Shown piece by piece: positions 45,738 through 56,117 of a stretch of 64,000 bases of DNA; position 1 is the stretch's first letter, and the number at the start of each line of letters is the position of its first letter. Both the position numbers and the translations under genes were made by a program. The DNA is taken from assembly GCF_000204055.1 (NCBI RefSeq), contig NW_006768801.1, positions 6,530 through 70,529 on the forward strand, read 5' to 3'. This DNA is from Melampsora larici-populina 98AG31 (Eukaryota; Basidiomycota; Pucciniomycetes; Pucciniales; Melampsoraceae). The notes under the pieces were generated by a model that worked only from the letters and a program-made list of their open reading frames with translations, did no database searches and was not told the origin of the DNA.

Positions 45738-45890
45738 AACGATTGATGTTGAAGGTTTTGGGATTGATGTCGAATAACTGGGAGCCAACACCAAGTATGT
45801 CAAGATTGACATTGAAGGAGTTGGGATCGATGTCAAGGATCTCAGGCTTGACGTCAAGGTTTTTGCAAGTCGAGTGGTGTGGTAAAGTGT
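45738..45890. repeat. Degenerate short tandem repeat (GATGTYGAAGG-like)
   Basis: Variants of ATTGATGTTGAAGGTTTTGGG recur four or five times. The insertion site of Ty3 element 1 (GAAGG) lies in its first unit, so the array began left of the element. Confidence 0.5.
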
Positions 45891-45982
45891 GGGAGTGTGA
45901 GAGGTGAAACTTGAAACAAGTCTCATGTGAGTATAAATAGATGCTAGGGACCCGGGCTACCGGGACCAAGCCCCAGGGCTCG

Positions 45983-46228
45983 TGATTCACGTGATCAAGT
46001 CTTCCATCTGGCCAGATGGAAGGCTTTCAAAGCACTTAAGACATAAGTGCTGTAGGGCACCCCGGTATGTAATCATTTCTGTAAACTACCCGTGTGCACC
46101 AGTATTTCACGGGGCATGGCTTCCATCTGGCCAGATGGAAGGCTTCCTTGATATGTAATCACACCTGTAAACTCCCCCTGTACACGGGTATTACACGGGG
46201 CATGGCTTCCATTTCCTCTATATGTAAT
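45983..46228. repeat. 85-bp satellite array, left fragment
   Basis: Between two and three units carrying the palindrome CCATCTGGCCAGATGG and the shorter CCCGTGTACACGGG in variant form. It ends at GTAAT, the target site of the copia element. Confidence 0.85.
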
Positions 46229-46404
46229 TGATGAACATAACTGAGTCAAGGAATCAGTGCTGTGAGTAGGAAAGGTGAGGAAAGCAGATAAACCGCACCA
46301 CTACGCACAATACAAGATATACTCACTTAGGCTAACACTTAGTTAAGGTAGTCATAAAGCACACAACCACAATACAGTATCTAGAAGGTCACTATTGTCT
46401 AACA
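46229..46404 (-). repeat. 3' LTR of copia element
   Basis: 176 bp, TGATGAAC...CTAACA on the plus strand. Lacks a 58-bp block present in the other LTR. Confidence 0.9.
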
Positions 46405-46412
46405 CCCCCCCT
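46405..46412 (-). promoter_or_regulatory. Polypurine tract of copia element
   Basis: On the minus strand AAGGGGGGG abuts the 3' LTR, as needed for plus-strand DNA priming. Confidence 0.75.
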
Positions 46413-46421
46413 TGCTGATGA

Positions 46422-48059
46422 CTATCTTAATAGGAGAAATACCACAAGACAAACAGACTGATAACCTAAACATTTAGGTAATTTAAAATAGAGAAAGAAA
46501 GGAAAGAAAGAAAAAACAAAACTTGACACAATATTAAGAGCATCATGGTGTTTTTCAAGTAGAACTTTTGAGAGAGCTTTCGTGAACATATCTGTGTGCA
46601 TTTTGGCAGATGAGACGTGGATTGATTTTACTATACCATCTGTTACACAACCTCGAACAAAATGATATCTTGTGTGTATGTGTTTTGTTCTTGAATGATG
46701 AGATGGGTTCTTGACAAGTGCTTCAGCTCCTTCATTATCACAACATAATGCCAACGGTTTATTTCCCACAACCCCTAGTTCCTTCAACAAATATACCAAC
46801 CACCGTGCCTCCCTGCATGAATCAGACATTCCCATATACTCAGCTTCTGTGCTTGATAGAGAGGAAGTCTTCTGTTTACGAGACCTCCATGAAATAGCAC
46901 CTTTACCCAATTTGAAAACATATCCAGTTGTTGATTTGCACTCGTGGCGATCTTCAGCCCAGTCAGCGTCGGTGTATGCAACAGCATTGAGTGATTCCCC
47001 ACCAAGTAATAAATTCATGTCTTTGGTTTGATTTAAATATGACAAAATTCGAAGAGCAGCATCCCAATGATCGTCGTGTGGATTTTTTAGATATTGAGAT
47101 AGACGGTTCACCGGAAAGGAGATGTCGGGACGTGAGCACTGTGTGACCCAGAGTAACCCACCAATTAAACTTGAGTAAGGTGATTTTGTGATTTCAGGAT
47201 TTGAATTTGGTACTAATAGTTTGAAATTGTCAGTTGTTGGTGTTTTGCACGGTTTGAAATCGGAGGGAAGGAATTTTTCAACAAGGTCTTCAATGTAGTG
47301 TGATTGAGAGATTGATGCTGTTGTTGAAGATTCACGTTTGATTTGAAGAGATAGGAAATGTGACAATGGTTCATCTTTTGATATTTCAAAATGGCTATGA
47401 AGTGCTTTGGAGATGCTTGAGATGAACTCATCAGTACCTGTGATGGATAAATCATCAACGTGTACAACAATTAAACCAACTAGTTCTTGATCGATATGTT
47501 TGAAATATAGAAACGGATCATGTGACGATTGAGAGAGAACTTGTGACATCAGGAATTCATGAAGTGTTTTATTCCATTCTCTTGGAGATTGTCTCAATCC
47601 ATAGAGAGAACAAAGAATTTCACAGACCCACAATGGATGGTTTGGATCAATGAACCCCTCGGGCTGCTCCATGTAGATCTTCTTGCTAAGATTTATGTTA
47701 AGGAATGCAGTCTTGATGTCAAAGCTCACCGCTTTCCACCCTTGACTAGCCATAATGGTGATGAGAATGCAAAGAGATTCTTGACAGCTTGTGTGTGAGA
47801 AAACTTCATGGAAGTTGATACCTTTGATATGTGAGAAACCTAGGGCAACAAGACGTGCTTTGAGTTTGTCAATTGACTTGTCAACATTTTGCTTTGTCTT
47901 AAATACCCATTTACATCTGATGATTCTACGGTGTGCTGGGCGCGGTACGAGACGCCAAGTTTCTTTGCCGACCAGTGATTCAAACTCATTAACAGCTGCC
48001 TTCCTCCACTCGTCCCAGTTCAGAGATTTCTTTGCTTGTTTGTAGGACTTTGGATTACC
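46422..48059 (-). pseudogene. pol: Copia RT and RNase H
   Basis: From just after a TAG at 48062-48060 the frame is open for over 500 codons. The RT begins NPKSYKQAKKSLNWDEW, KCKWVFKTK-like RCKWVFKTK and ARLVALGFSHIKGINF, then SFDIKTAFLN and the catalytic VHVDDLSITG. RNase H has AYTDADWAEDRHECKSTTGY, SLSSTEAEYMGMS and RTKHIHTRYHFVRG. These are the standard Ty1/copia blocks and the catalytic residues are intact. It is scored a pseudogene only because the upstream pol is broken; the TAG would be CAG before a C-to-T change. Confidence 0.85.
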
Positions 48060-48113
48060 CTAGGATTGGATGATTGCCGCATTACCATACTCGCCATAGC
48101 AATCAGGAGGACG

Positions 48114-49011
48114 TCAAACACAATTTGAAGGTGGTCTAATGGGACGCAAGACAGGGATAGCAGGAGAGTCTTCTTCAGCCGGTAGAATGATTTGATCATG
48201 TCTTTCTTGTTTGAGTTCGGGCCATGGGAGGCTGGTTATCTCGGAGATAGGACAAGTTGGAGAGATCTTTAATGAGATACCCGGGAAGTTTGACTCAAAA
48301 AACTTTGCTGTTGTTGTCTTCACTAGCCAGCAATCCTCAGTATCAAATACATAATATCCGAGGTTGTTCTTGAGATAAGCTACAAAGACACCGTGTCTGG
48401 CGCGAGGTTCAAGTTTTGGTTTTGTGTTTGAGGAGTACCAAGTTTCCCACCCAAAAGAGTGAAAGTTTTTGGGCTTGCGTTCAGGAAGACCACTGAGCAA
48501 CACAGGAGAGGTGAAGATTGAATTTGTACGAGTTGGGAGATGATTGTATGTTTCTGTGCAATATGACAGAGCATATGGCCAAAACTGGAAGACTTGATTC
48601 AATAAGTGAGCATCTTATCTTTTCTTTTATAGTCCTGTTCCATTGTTCCAATACTCCATTCAGTTGAGGACAATGCGGAGGACCCATGGTCTGAGTTATA
48701 CCTTTTTGAGCACAGAAGGATTTAAACTCGCTTGAGATGTACTCGCCACCGTTATCTGATCGCAGCTCACCAACTTTCACATTTGGGATTGACTCAACCT
48801 CCACAACAAACTTCTCAAAGCATTCAATAGTTTCTGATTTGTGATGAATTGCATAACTCCGCAAAAACCTTGAAAAATCCTCTAGAAAGAAAACAACAAA
48901 TTTTCTTCCATCTCTCCCTACAGTAGAATATTCAGAGACATCTGAGTGGATTACAGCAAATGGCTTCTTTGATTTGTATTCAGAACAAGATTGAAAATTT
49001 CTCCTATGCAT
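48114..49011 (-). pseudogene. pol: Copia integrase, frameshifted
   Basis: 49011-48610 holds the DDE core: AVIHSDVSEY, LRSDNGGEYISSEF and LNGVLEQWNRT (D, D, E). Near 48600 the frame shifts, after which FQFWPYALSYCTETYNHLPT continues the integrase C-terminal region down to a TGA at 48116-48114. Beyond the TGA the same frame continues as RPPDCYGEYGN toward RT, so the stop is a point nonsense change (CGA to TGA fits). A TAA lies just before 49011. Confidence 0.8.
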
Positions 49012-49062
49012 CTTCCCTTAAATACAGATGCAACAGTCCCTGCACTTGTCCAATGACCCATT

Positions 49063-49652
49063 TTACACATCCACCCCAGCTAGTTTCAATTTCCTTTTGA
49101 GAGTTTGAGTATTAGGGTGATTCAATTGCCTATGCCAATGTAGTAAATCGGTCTTGGTACGGCTGCATTGTTCAGTAGGTAGCTTGACTCTACGCACATA
49201 GGACTTGTAATACAAGCCGCCGCGTCGTGGACCACGACCAACCACTTCACCCAATATCGTTGGAGATTGATAGAAAATGCACTCTTTGTCATTGAAAACG
49301 GAGACGATACCGGTATTGGAGAGCTTTGAGACTGACAGAAGAGGCTCTTTGAGGTGTGGGATGACGAGAGATGAGTGTACGCTTTTATCTAAGAAACCAG
49401 GATCAAAATTTCCTTTCATTGTTGAGGAGATTGAAGAACCATCTGCTAGCTGGACAGAGGTGTTATCAGGGATCGTATTTGTGACAAGACAGGACCAGGG
49501 AAGCATGTGAGATGAAGCACCCGAGTCAATAGTGATGGAGTCTTGAACAACACCTTCTGATGTGGTCTTCACAGCGTAAGAGAAGTCAGAATCATCTTGA
49601 TTTTCTTCCGATTCAGAGATACCAGTGGGTTGAGAACGTTTGTTCGAGATGA
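49063..49652 (-). pseudogene. pol: Copia aspartic protease and GAG-pre-integrase segment
   Basis: Protease active site ITIDSGASSHMLP lies at about 49535-49497 with the D-S-G triad intact. It is followed by the pre-integrase block TDLLHWHRQLNHPN with its histidines and ends at TAA 49065-49063. The upstream side is cut off by the CACTG MITE at 49656-50278. Confidence 0.8.
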
Positions 49653-49655
49653 GAA

Positions 49656-50278
49656 CACTGTAAACATCATTCAACTTCCCCAATTTGGCAGAGGAAAATG
49701 ATTAATAGTACAGTTTTTCATAAAAGAATCTAATACTGCACACCTGGGCCATTTCACCCACACTACATATGTGCAGCAAGCTAAGTCAATAGTTGTCTAT
49801 CATGTACATACAGGTCTGCTCAGTTTTTTGCCCATCAGAATAAATAAATCACATGTTATACCACATGTAACTTTTTCGACTTTGAAATTTTTTTCCCAAA
49901 AATTCACTACATATAATTCTGTAGCTGCTCAGGCAATATTGTTGAAGCTATGTCTTAGTAACAGAAAGTGTGTTACATGCAGTTGAGTTGATGAGATCAC
50001 ACCAAAACATTGAGTCAGTGTATGTAGTCAATCTTTTGGAAGCTTTTTTCAATCTGAAAGAAGTTACAGCATGTATTACATATGAATAACTTGTCCTGAT
50101 GAGCAGATAACTGAGCAGAACTGTATGTACATGATAACCACATATTCACTGAGCCTGCTACACATATGTAGTGTGGGTGTTATGGCTCAGGTGTGGAGTG
50201 ATAGACCATTTTATGACAAATCATACTCCCAATCATTTTTCCCTGCCCACTTGGGGAACCCGAATAATGTCTGCAGTG
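49656..50278. mobile_element. CACTG-ended MITE, copy 2, inserted in copia pol
   Basis: 623 bp, inverse orientation of the 13641-14264 copy and nearly identical to it. Flanked by a perfect 3-bp duplication GAA (49653-49655 and 50279-50281). It separates the copia nucleocapsid from the protease. Confidence 0.9.
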
Positions 50279-50281
50279 GAA

Positions 50282-51211
50282 CCTTCTCGGATTTTGATGA
50301 CTTTTTAATTTGAGCTTTAAGTTTTTCAATTTCTTCCTTCATTTCATCAAGTTGAGATGGTTTCTTTTGAAATCTTCTTGTCTTTTTGGGACAGTCGGCT
50401 ATGATGTCACCAGATTCTTGGCAGTAATTACAAGTCTTAGGTCTGGATTCGGGTTTAACCTTGGCAGCACGATTAACAGATTCCAATAACATAATGGGAT
50501 CCGAAGTAGATGATGATATTGAACCTTGGGTGATCTCTTCTCGAACGGCTGTGATGATTGGTGTCAAATTCACTGAGTCGCGTTGTAGCAGGGGAGTTGC
50601 AGTTGGTTTGAATGAAGATGGAAGCATTAGACAGACCACCATTGATAGAATTTTGTCTACAGTGAGATGTTGTTTGGTGGAGACAAGAGAATCTAGATGT
50701 TCAGCCGTGGAGATAAGTTGGTTGAGTTCAGTTTGAACGTCGTTTGACTCCATTTTGAATGTGACAAGCTTCTCAAGCCAATACATCCGTGAACCGGCTG
50801 AATTCCCTTGATGAGCTTCCTTGAGAGCTTGCCACATTGCTACAGGATCATCTCGTTTAGTCGAAGGATTGACAAGTTTGGCTCTGTAACATATCTTGCA
50901 AACACTCCACAGATCTTCGCTTTATCTGCTTCGTAAGTAGGGGGAAGTGGATTGGAAAGAGGCCCTTTCATGATATAGGCAAAAATTGATGCACCAATGC
51001 ATGTTTCCATCATGAACGACCAATCCATCCAATTTGAGTCAAATCCCGGGGCTAGACGCTTTTCAATACCTTTGGTGTGAAGATCATCCTTTTGATTGGG
51101 ATTATACACGGGCGTTGGTTGAGAAGGTTGAGCAAGGGACTTTTGTTTTTCCCCGGTTGCTGGTGGTGCAGTTTGCGGGGAAGACAATGCATGTGTTTTC
51201 AATGTTTCCAT
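50282..51211 (-). pseudogene. gag: Copia Gag with altered zinc knuckle
   Basis: Starts METLKTHALSSPQT at 51211. A frame change occurs near 50880, after which MWQALKEAHQGNSAGSR and MYWLEKLVTFKMES follow the usual copia capsid (UBN2-like) pattern. The nucleocapsid reads CNYCQESGDIIADC, where the expected His of CX2CX4HX4C is Asp, so the knuckle probably cannot bind zinc. The frame ends in the MITE at 50278. Confidence 0.75.
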
Positions 51212-51380
51212 TGAGATATAAGGTTTAGCTTATGCACGTGAGATGATGTATGAATCGATAAGGGTCAATGGAGATTGAGAGTAGATTGATTTTGCAAAAA
51301 AAAAACTCGTCGGACTTCTGGACCTTTCCAAGCAACAGAAGTAAAAGATTTTTGTTCAAGATCTAGAATCGAGAGCAACT

Positions 51381-51393
51381 GGGTCTCATAACC
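51381..51393 (-). promoter_or_regulatory. Copia primer-binding site matching a tRNA-Met anticodon arm
   Basis: Minus-strand GGTTATGAGACCC next to the 5' LTR is the complement of GGGTCTCATAACC. That looks like an anticodon stem-loop with CAT anticodon, as used by copia/Ty5-type half-tRNA priming. The tRNA itself is not in the window. Confidence 0.5.
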
Positions 51394-51627
51394 TGATGAA
51401 CATAACTGAGTCAAGGAATAAGTGTTGTGAGTAGGAAAGGTCATTCATTGCTATAATACTAACCTGAGTCATGGAATCAGTGTTGTGAGTAGGAAAGGTG
51501 AGGAAAGGAGATAAACCGCACCACTATGCACAATACAAGATATACTCAGTTAGGCTAACACTTAGTTAAGGTAGTCATAAAGCACACAACCACAATACAG
51601 TATCTAGAAGGTCACTATTGTCTAACA
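51394..51627 (-). repeat. 5' LTR of copia element, with 58-bp internal duplication
   Basis: 234 bp. GTGTTGTGAGTAGGAAAGGT occurs twice here and once (with one change) in the other LTR. Confidence 0.9.
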
Positions 51628-51922
51628 GTAATCACTCCTGTGAACTCCCCGTGTACACGGGTATTACACAGGGCATGGCTTCCATCTGGACAGATGGAAG
51701 GCTTCCTCTATATGTAATCACACCTGGAAACTCCCCGTCTAGACGGGTATTACACGGGGCATGGCTTCCATCTGGCCATATGGAAGGCTTCTTTTTATGG
51801 CATTACACCTATAACTGCCTGTGTACACGGGTATTACACTGGGCATGTCTTCCATCTGGCCAGATGGAAGGCTTCATTGTATGTAATGACCACTTCAAAC
51901 TACCCGTGTGCATGGGTATTTC
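51628..51922. repeat. 85-bp satellite array, middle fragment
   Basis: About three and a half units between the two LTR elements. It starts at the copia target duplication and ends at ATTTC, the Ty3 element 2 target site. Confidence 0.88.
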
Positions 51923-52098
51923 TGTTAAGGCCGGAACTGGGGTTGGGTTGAGGCTCAGCAATAGAGGCTCAGGCTATTATATAGATTGTCAGATGAGGGA
52001 CATCATACAAAGGTGTAACGCACAACTGAAGTAACAGACTGATATGTGACATGTGAGATATGTAGTGTCATGAAGTGTTGACATATGAGATCATAACA
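51923..52098 (-). repeat. 3' LTR of Ty3 element 2
   Basis: 176 bp, TGTTAAGG...CATAACA on the plus strand, preceded by target duplication ATTTC. The neighbouring minus-strand tract AAAAGGGGG (about 52104-52112) is the polypurine tract. Confidence 0.9.
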
Positions 52099-52199
52099 CT
52101 ATACCCCCTTTTATGTCCAAGCTCCCTCTTGCAAGCCCTGTGTTCCTTCCACAGGCAGCATTAAAAAACACTGTGGGGAAAAAGCTTGCCCTCTCACTT

Positions 52200-53255
52200 T
52201 TTTCTCCAAGTCCTCTTGTGCCTTGAAGCTGCATTAGGAAACCTTTCATTAAATTCATTTAATAATGTCGTACTATTCTTCAAATTGATTTCTGGTTCCC
52301 ATGAATTTTCCTCCACACCGAATCCTTTCCAACTGACTAAATATTCTCATTTGTTATATCTTTTCCTACAATCTAAAATTTCATGAACTTCATATTCTTC
52401 ATCTTCATCAATTATTATTGGTTTTGGTTCTTCATGCCTTCTGTGTTCTATGCTGTTGGGTTTATGTTTCTTGAGCAATGATATGTGGAAAACTGGATGG
52501 ACACCTTTCATGGATAAAGGCAAAGTTAGTTTATAAGCAGAACATGATATTTTCTTAATAATATTGAAAGGCCCCAGCCACTTATGATATAGTTTTGGAC
52601 TGGGTCTCGTGGTCAAGATGTTCTTGCTGTCTAACCACACTTGATCTCCTATGTTCCAGTCTGGGGTCGGTCTAATAGACTTATTGAATTGTTTCTTCAT
52701 AGTATCCTGTGCAAGTTGTAGAGACTCGGTTAATTCAGCTTGTACATCTGCCAAGGTCTTTAGTCTCTCTTCAACTATAGGTACGCATTATGTATCAGAA
52801 GGTACTCCACCAAATGTAGGTTCGAAACCGTAATTTGCCTTGAATGGTGAAATCCCTGTTGATGCATGATCCTTATTGTTGCATGAGAACTCGCCTAAAG
52901 GGAGAAATGTGGTCCAATTGTCCTGTCTATATCCTACAAAGTGGCGTAGGTATTGTTCAATGACTTTGTTGACAATCTTGGATTGTCCGTCCGTTCTTGG
53001 GTGATAAACAGTAGACGGATGCAATCTAATACCTAGCCTCTTGTCTAATTCCGTAGTGATTTGAGATATAAAGCTACCTCTGTCAGATGTGATGGTCTTA
53101 GGTGTTCCATGTAATTTCCACACGTTCTGAATCATCGAGTCGGCCAGTTCCTTTGCTGTCATAGTCTCATTGCACAGTATGAAGTGCGCCATCTTAGTTA
53201 ATCTGTCTACCACCTTTAATATGCTGTTGTAGCCTCTTGAAATCGGTAAGCTCAT
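52200..53255 (-). pseudogene. pol: Ty3 element 2 integrase and chromodomain, broken
   Basis: 53255-52788 has the integrase core: VVDRLTKMAHFI, TITSDRGSFISQ and GQSKIVNKVIEQY. The catalytic Glu of the last block (SEIVN in element 1) is Lys, and one residue is missing in the second. 52754-52347 is the C-terminal part (RPTPDWNIGDQVWLDSKNI), ending YEVHEILDCRKRYNK, then TGA, after which EYLVSWKGFG and NSWEPEI complete the chromodomain down to about 52200. The protein would be inactive. Confidence 0.85.
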
Positions 53256-53417
53256 AATTAGGTCGTAGCTGACGTCTGTCCACAGGCCCGCGGGGATAGG
53301 GAGTGGTTCTAACGTGCCGAAGGGTTCCTTGGTACTTGATTTGGTGTGTAGGCAAGAGTCGCAAGCGTCGACATATCTATTAATGTATGCTTTCTGTGAC
53401 GGCCAGTTGAAACATCT

Positions 53418-54487
53418 TCATACCAATGTGAGTGTTTTGGCTCGGCTGGGGTGGCCTGCTAGGAGGCTATCATGTCTACTTTTAGGAATCTCATACTTAA
53501 CACGGTCGTCATCGGGAACCTCTATTTTGCCGTTGTTGTACAACACGCTGTCTACTACTTGATAATGAGATGTTGACTTCTTAATCCTTGTAAATATTGG
53601 GTTATCTACAATCTGGATGATTTCTTGTAATTGTGGGCAGTTTGACGTACTTTCGCGGATCATGTTGATAATGTTGTTGTCATTTCGCGTATCCAAGTGA
53701 TCTCTGGCACTTGAAACTCCCAGGACGTTGACCTCGAACCAGTTTTCAGAGTCTTCTAACGTGATCTCCTCATCCTGAAAGAAGGATTCGAAGCAGTCTA
53801 CGTCGGCTAAAAAGGTTTCTGGGGTGCTATTCTCTGGTTTCAACAGTCGACCAAAAGTTATCTTGTTGTCGTCTGTGGGTGCTTAGTCAGGCCTTCGAGA
53901 GAGCGTGTTGGGTCGTGCGGCGTGTTTCCCTGGTCTGAACCTGATCTGGAAATCAAAACACCCTAATGCTTCTGCCCATCTAGCTTGATGTCTTGTCAAT
54001 TGCTTGGTGGTCATAAAAGATTCTAGGTTGCGGTCATTGGTGTACACAATGACGTCTAGACGGTTAGGATTTCCTTCTAGGTAGTGTTGCCACTCTTTGA
54101 AGGACGCTACGATTGCCAGCAGCTCTTTGTCAAAAATCTTGTAATTCCGTTCAGCTTGTACTAGTGAACGCAACCAATAGGCCACTGGGTGTAGTTGTCC
54201 GTCATTTTCACATATTTGGGACAGGACTGCACCTAAAGCGAAATCCAAGCAGTTGCACTCCAGTACAAAAGGTTTGTACGGGTCTGCAATCTTCATCACA
54301 GGCGCAGACGTGAAAGCGGTTTTGAGCTTTTGAAAGGCTTCCTCGCACTTCCGGTCCCGTATAAACGGTGCTATGTCTTTCGTGAGGTTGTGCAAAGGTC
54401 GTGTGGTCTTTGAGAAATGGTCGATAAATCTCCTGTAGAAGTTAGCAAAGCCTATGAATTGTTGCAATTCATTCACCGTTCTAGGAG
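53418..54487 (-). pseudogene. pol: Ty3 element 2 RT C-terminus and RNase H
   Basis: Starts at the junction with the 1.6-kb insertion: PAPRTVNELQQFIGFANFYR (RT thumb). Then RNase H with VLECNCLDFALGAVLSQ (element 1: LECDCSDYALG; the Asp is Asn) and VYTNDRNLESFMTT. It ends RFRPGKHAARPNTLSRRPD at a stop at 53885-53883, then the linker (53843-53418) with the start of the integrase finger (HDSLLAGHPSRAKTL). Confidence 0.85.
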
Positions 54488-54491
54488 CCGG

Positions 54492-56117
54492 TGTGGTGAT
54501 CAATTTATGGGATCAATTGAAAAATTCACAATTAGCAGTTTACCAGTTTATTAGCAGGGTTCAGCAGGAAAGAAAATTCGAAATGAGGGTTTTTAGATCA
54601 ATTGAAGCTCTTGTAGGCTTATGTATTGGTCATTAGGTTAACATTACATCATTTTATTTCACATTATTCATTAAGATCATTATAGTTTACTTACAAACTC
54701 ATTACAAAAAGAAAGAAAGAAAAACATAAGAAAAATTCGAAATTATAGGTATATAGGTTGGAAAATGGTTTTCAGGTTAGTAAAAATAAAGTTATGGGTA
54801 TTATGAGATTAGAATATGAAAGACCAACATTATATTATACTATGACAATTTTAATCTTGAAGGTTGATAAGGAGAAACAAAAGTTATTAGGGAAAAGGCA
54901 CTTTTTCGAAGTTGGTAAACAAGAGGTACACGTGTAGTTTGGTTATGTAATAGTGGTAGTAATGGAATTTAAGGTTGCCAAGAGGATTTTCCGGGATTTT
55001 CAAGGTTATAGAGGATGATGTCATATTACATGAGCAAGAAAAAGAGAGCAGCAGCTGTGAAAAGTGGAGAAAATGGGTGAATTTCGTGGAAAATGGAGGT
55101 TTTCAGCTAATTACATATGTCAAATGACGTCAGAATAGGTTGGTAGATGGCTCATTCAACGCAGAAGAGTGGATTACATAATGTGCAAACTTTAAATCAA
55201 TAGTAGCGGAGGTGCATGAAAAAAATTATAAGGCAAATAAAGAATTGGTGTGAATCTCGAATTTACAGTCACAAATCAACATGTAATGCTCAAAACCTTA
55301 ACTTCACAACTCAATATCTTACTCATCACTCATCAGAAGTAGGTCATGTAGGTGTCAGAAATGATCACTAACACGTGGGCTACAAGATGCACTTTAGTAA
55401 TCAAAAATTGGAGCACATCTGAAAAAATTCGTAATCTCAAAAATTGGTTTTCAGCTAGTTTACAAGGAAAAAATCACCTGTATTCATCATAAGAAGTGCT
55501 GTACATCATATTATTGCGTCATTGATCACTTTTTGCTGTGAAAATTACATCATTTATTAGTAACAAAATCATTACATTGCGTCATCATAGGGTTTTTAGG
55601 GAATTTTGGGCGGATTTGATCGGTTTTGAGGTTGTTGACCATTGTAAAAGTTCTAGTACATTGTTATATATACTTTGAGAGGGTATTGGGACTGTTGTTC
55701 CCCTTTTTTCTTTATCATTTACGCCATTATCATTTTGTTTATCATCATAAACTTATTCTAATAGTACCTGGTCACTTAAATACGCCCTTTATTACAATTA
55801 TAAAGAGAAATTTACTTTAGTTTTATAGTCATAAAGACTCATTGGGAATAATATCAATCAGATATTTCTTATTTCTTTAGTTATCAATTGGGAATAACAC
55901 TATAGCAGTGTTGATAGTAATACAAAGTGTGCTTTTGAAGTTAAAATACGTGTGAAGATACATTTCTCTGGTGCCTTATCAGTACTCAATACAACAGAGT
56001 CTTTCCTGATTGTGTTGTTTTAGAAGAGCAGTCCTTAGACAACTTCTACTAGTCATTATATTAGTAGATTATCCTCTTCCAGCTCTGTATAACCCTTGTT
56101 GGGTTATAAGTTCTACA
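54492..56117. mobile_element. 1.6-kb AT-rich insertion in the RT gene, possible solo LTR
   Basis: Separates EWP (right) from PAPRTVNEL (left) of one RT domain, where element 1 reads continuously. It begins TGTGGTGATC and ends AAGTTCTACA. Flanking 4-mers CCGG (54488-54491) and CTGG (56118-56121) could be a target duplication with one CpG change. No ORF of note. Near its right end, TATAACCC/GGGTTATA forms an inverted repeat (about 56089-56107). TG...CA ends fit a solo LTR, but no second copy is present to prove it. Confidence 0.55.

Larger units (their letters stand above)
46229..51627 (-). mobile_element. Ty1/copia LTR retrotransposon, degenerate, inserted in the satellite
   Basis: Flanked by a perfect 5-bp duplication GTAAT (46224-46228 and 51628-51632) within the 85-bp satellite. 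LTRs are 176 bp (46229-46404, the 3' LTR) and 234 bp (51394-51627, the 5' LTR). The length difference is one 58-bp block between direct repeats. Domain order on the minus strand (gag, protease, integrase, RT, RNase H) is that of Ty1/copia. Coding is broken by several stops and shifts and by a 623-bp CACTG MITE. Confidence 0.93.
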
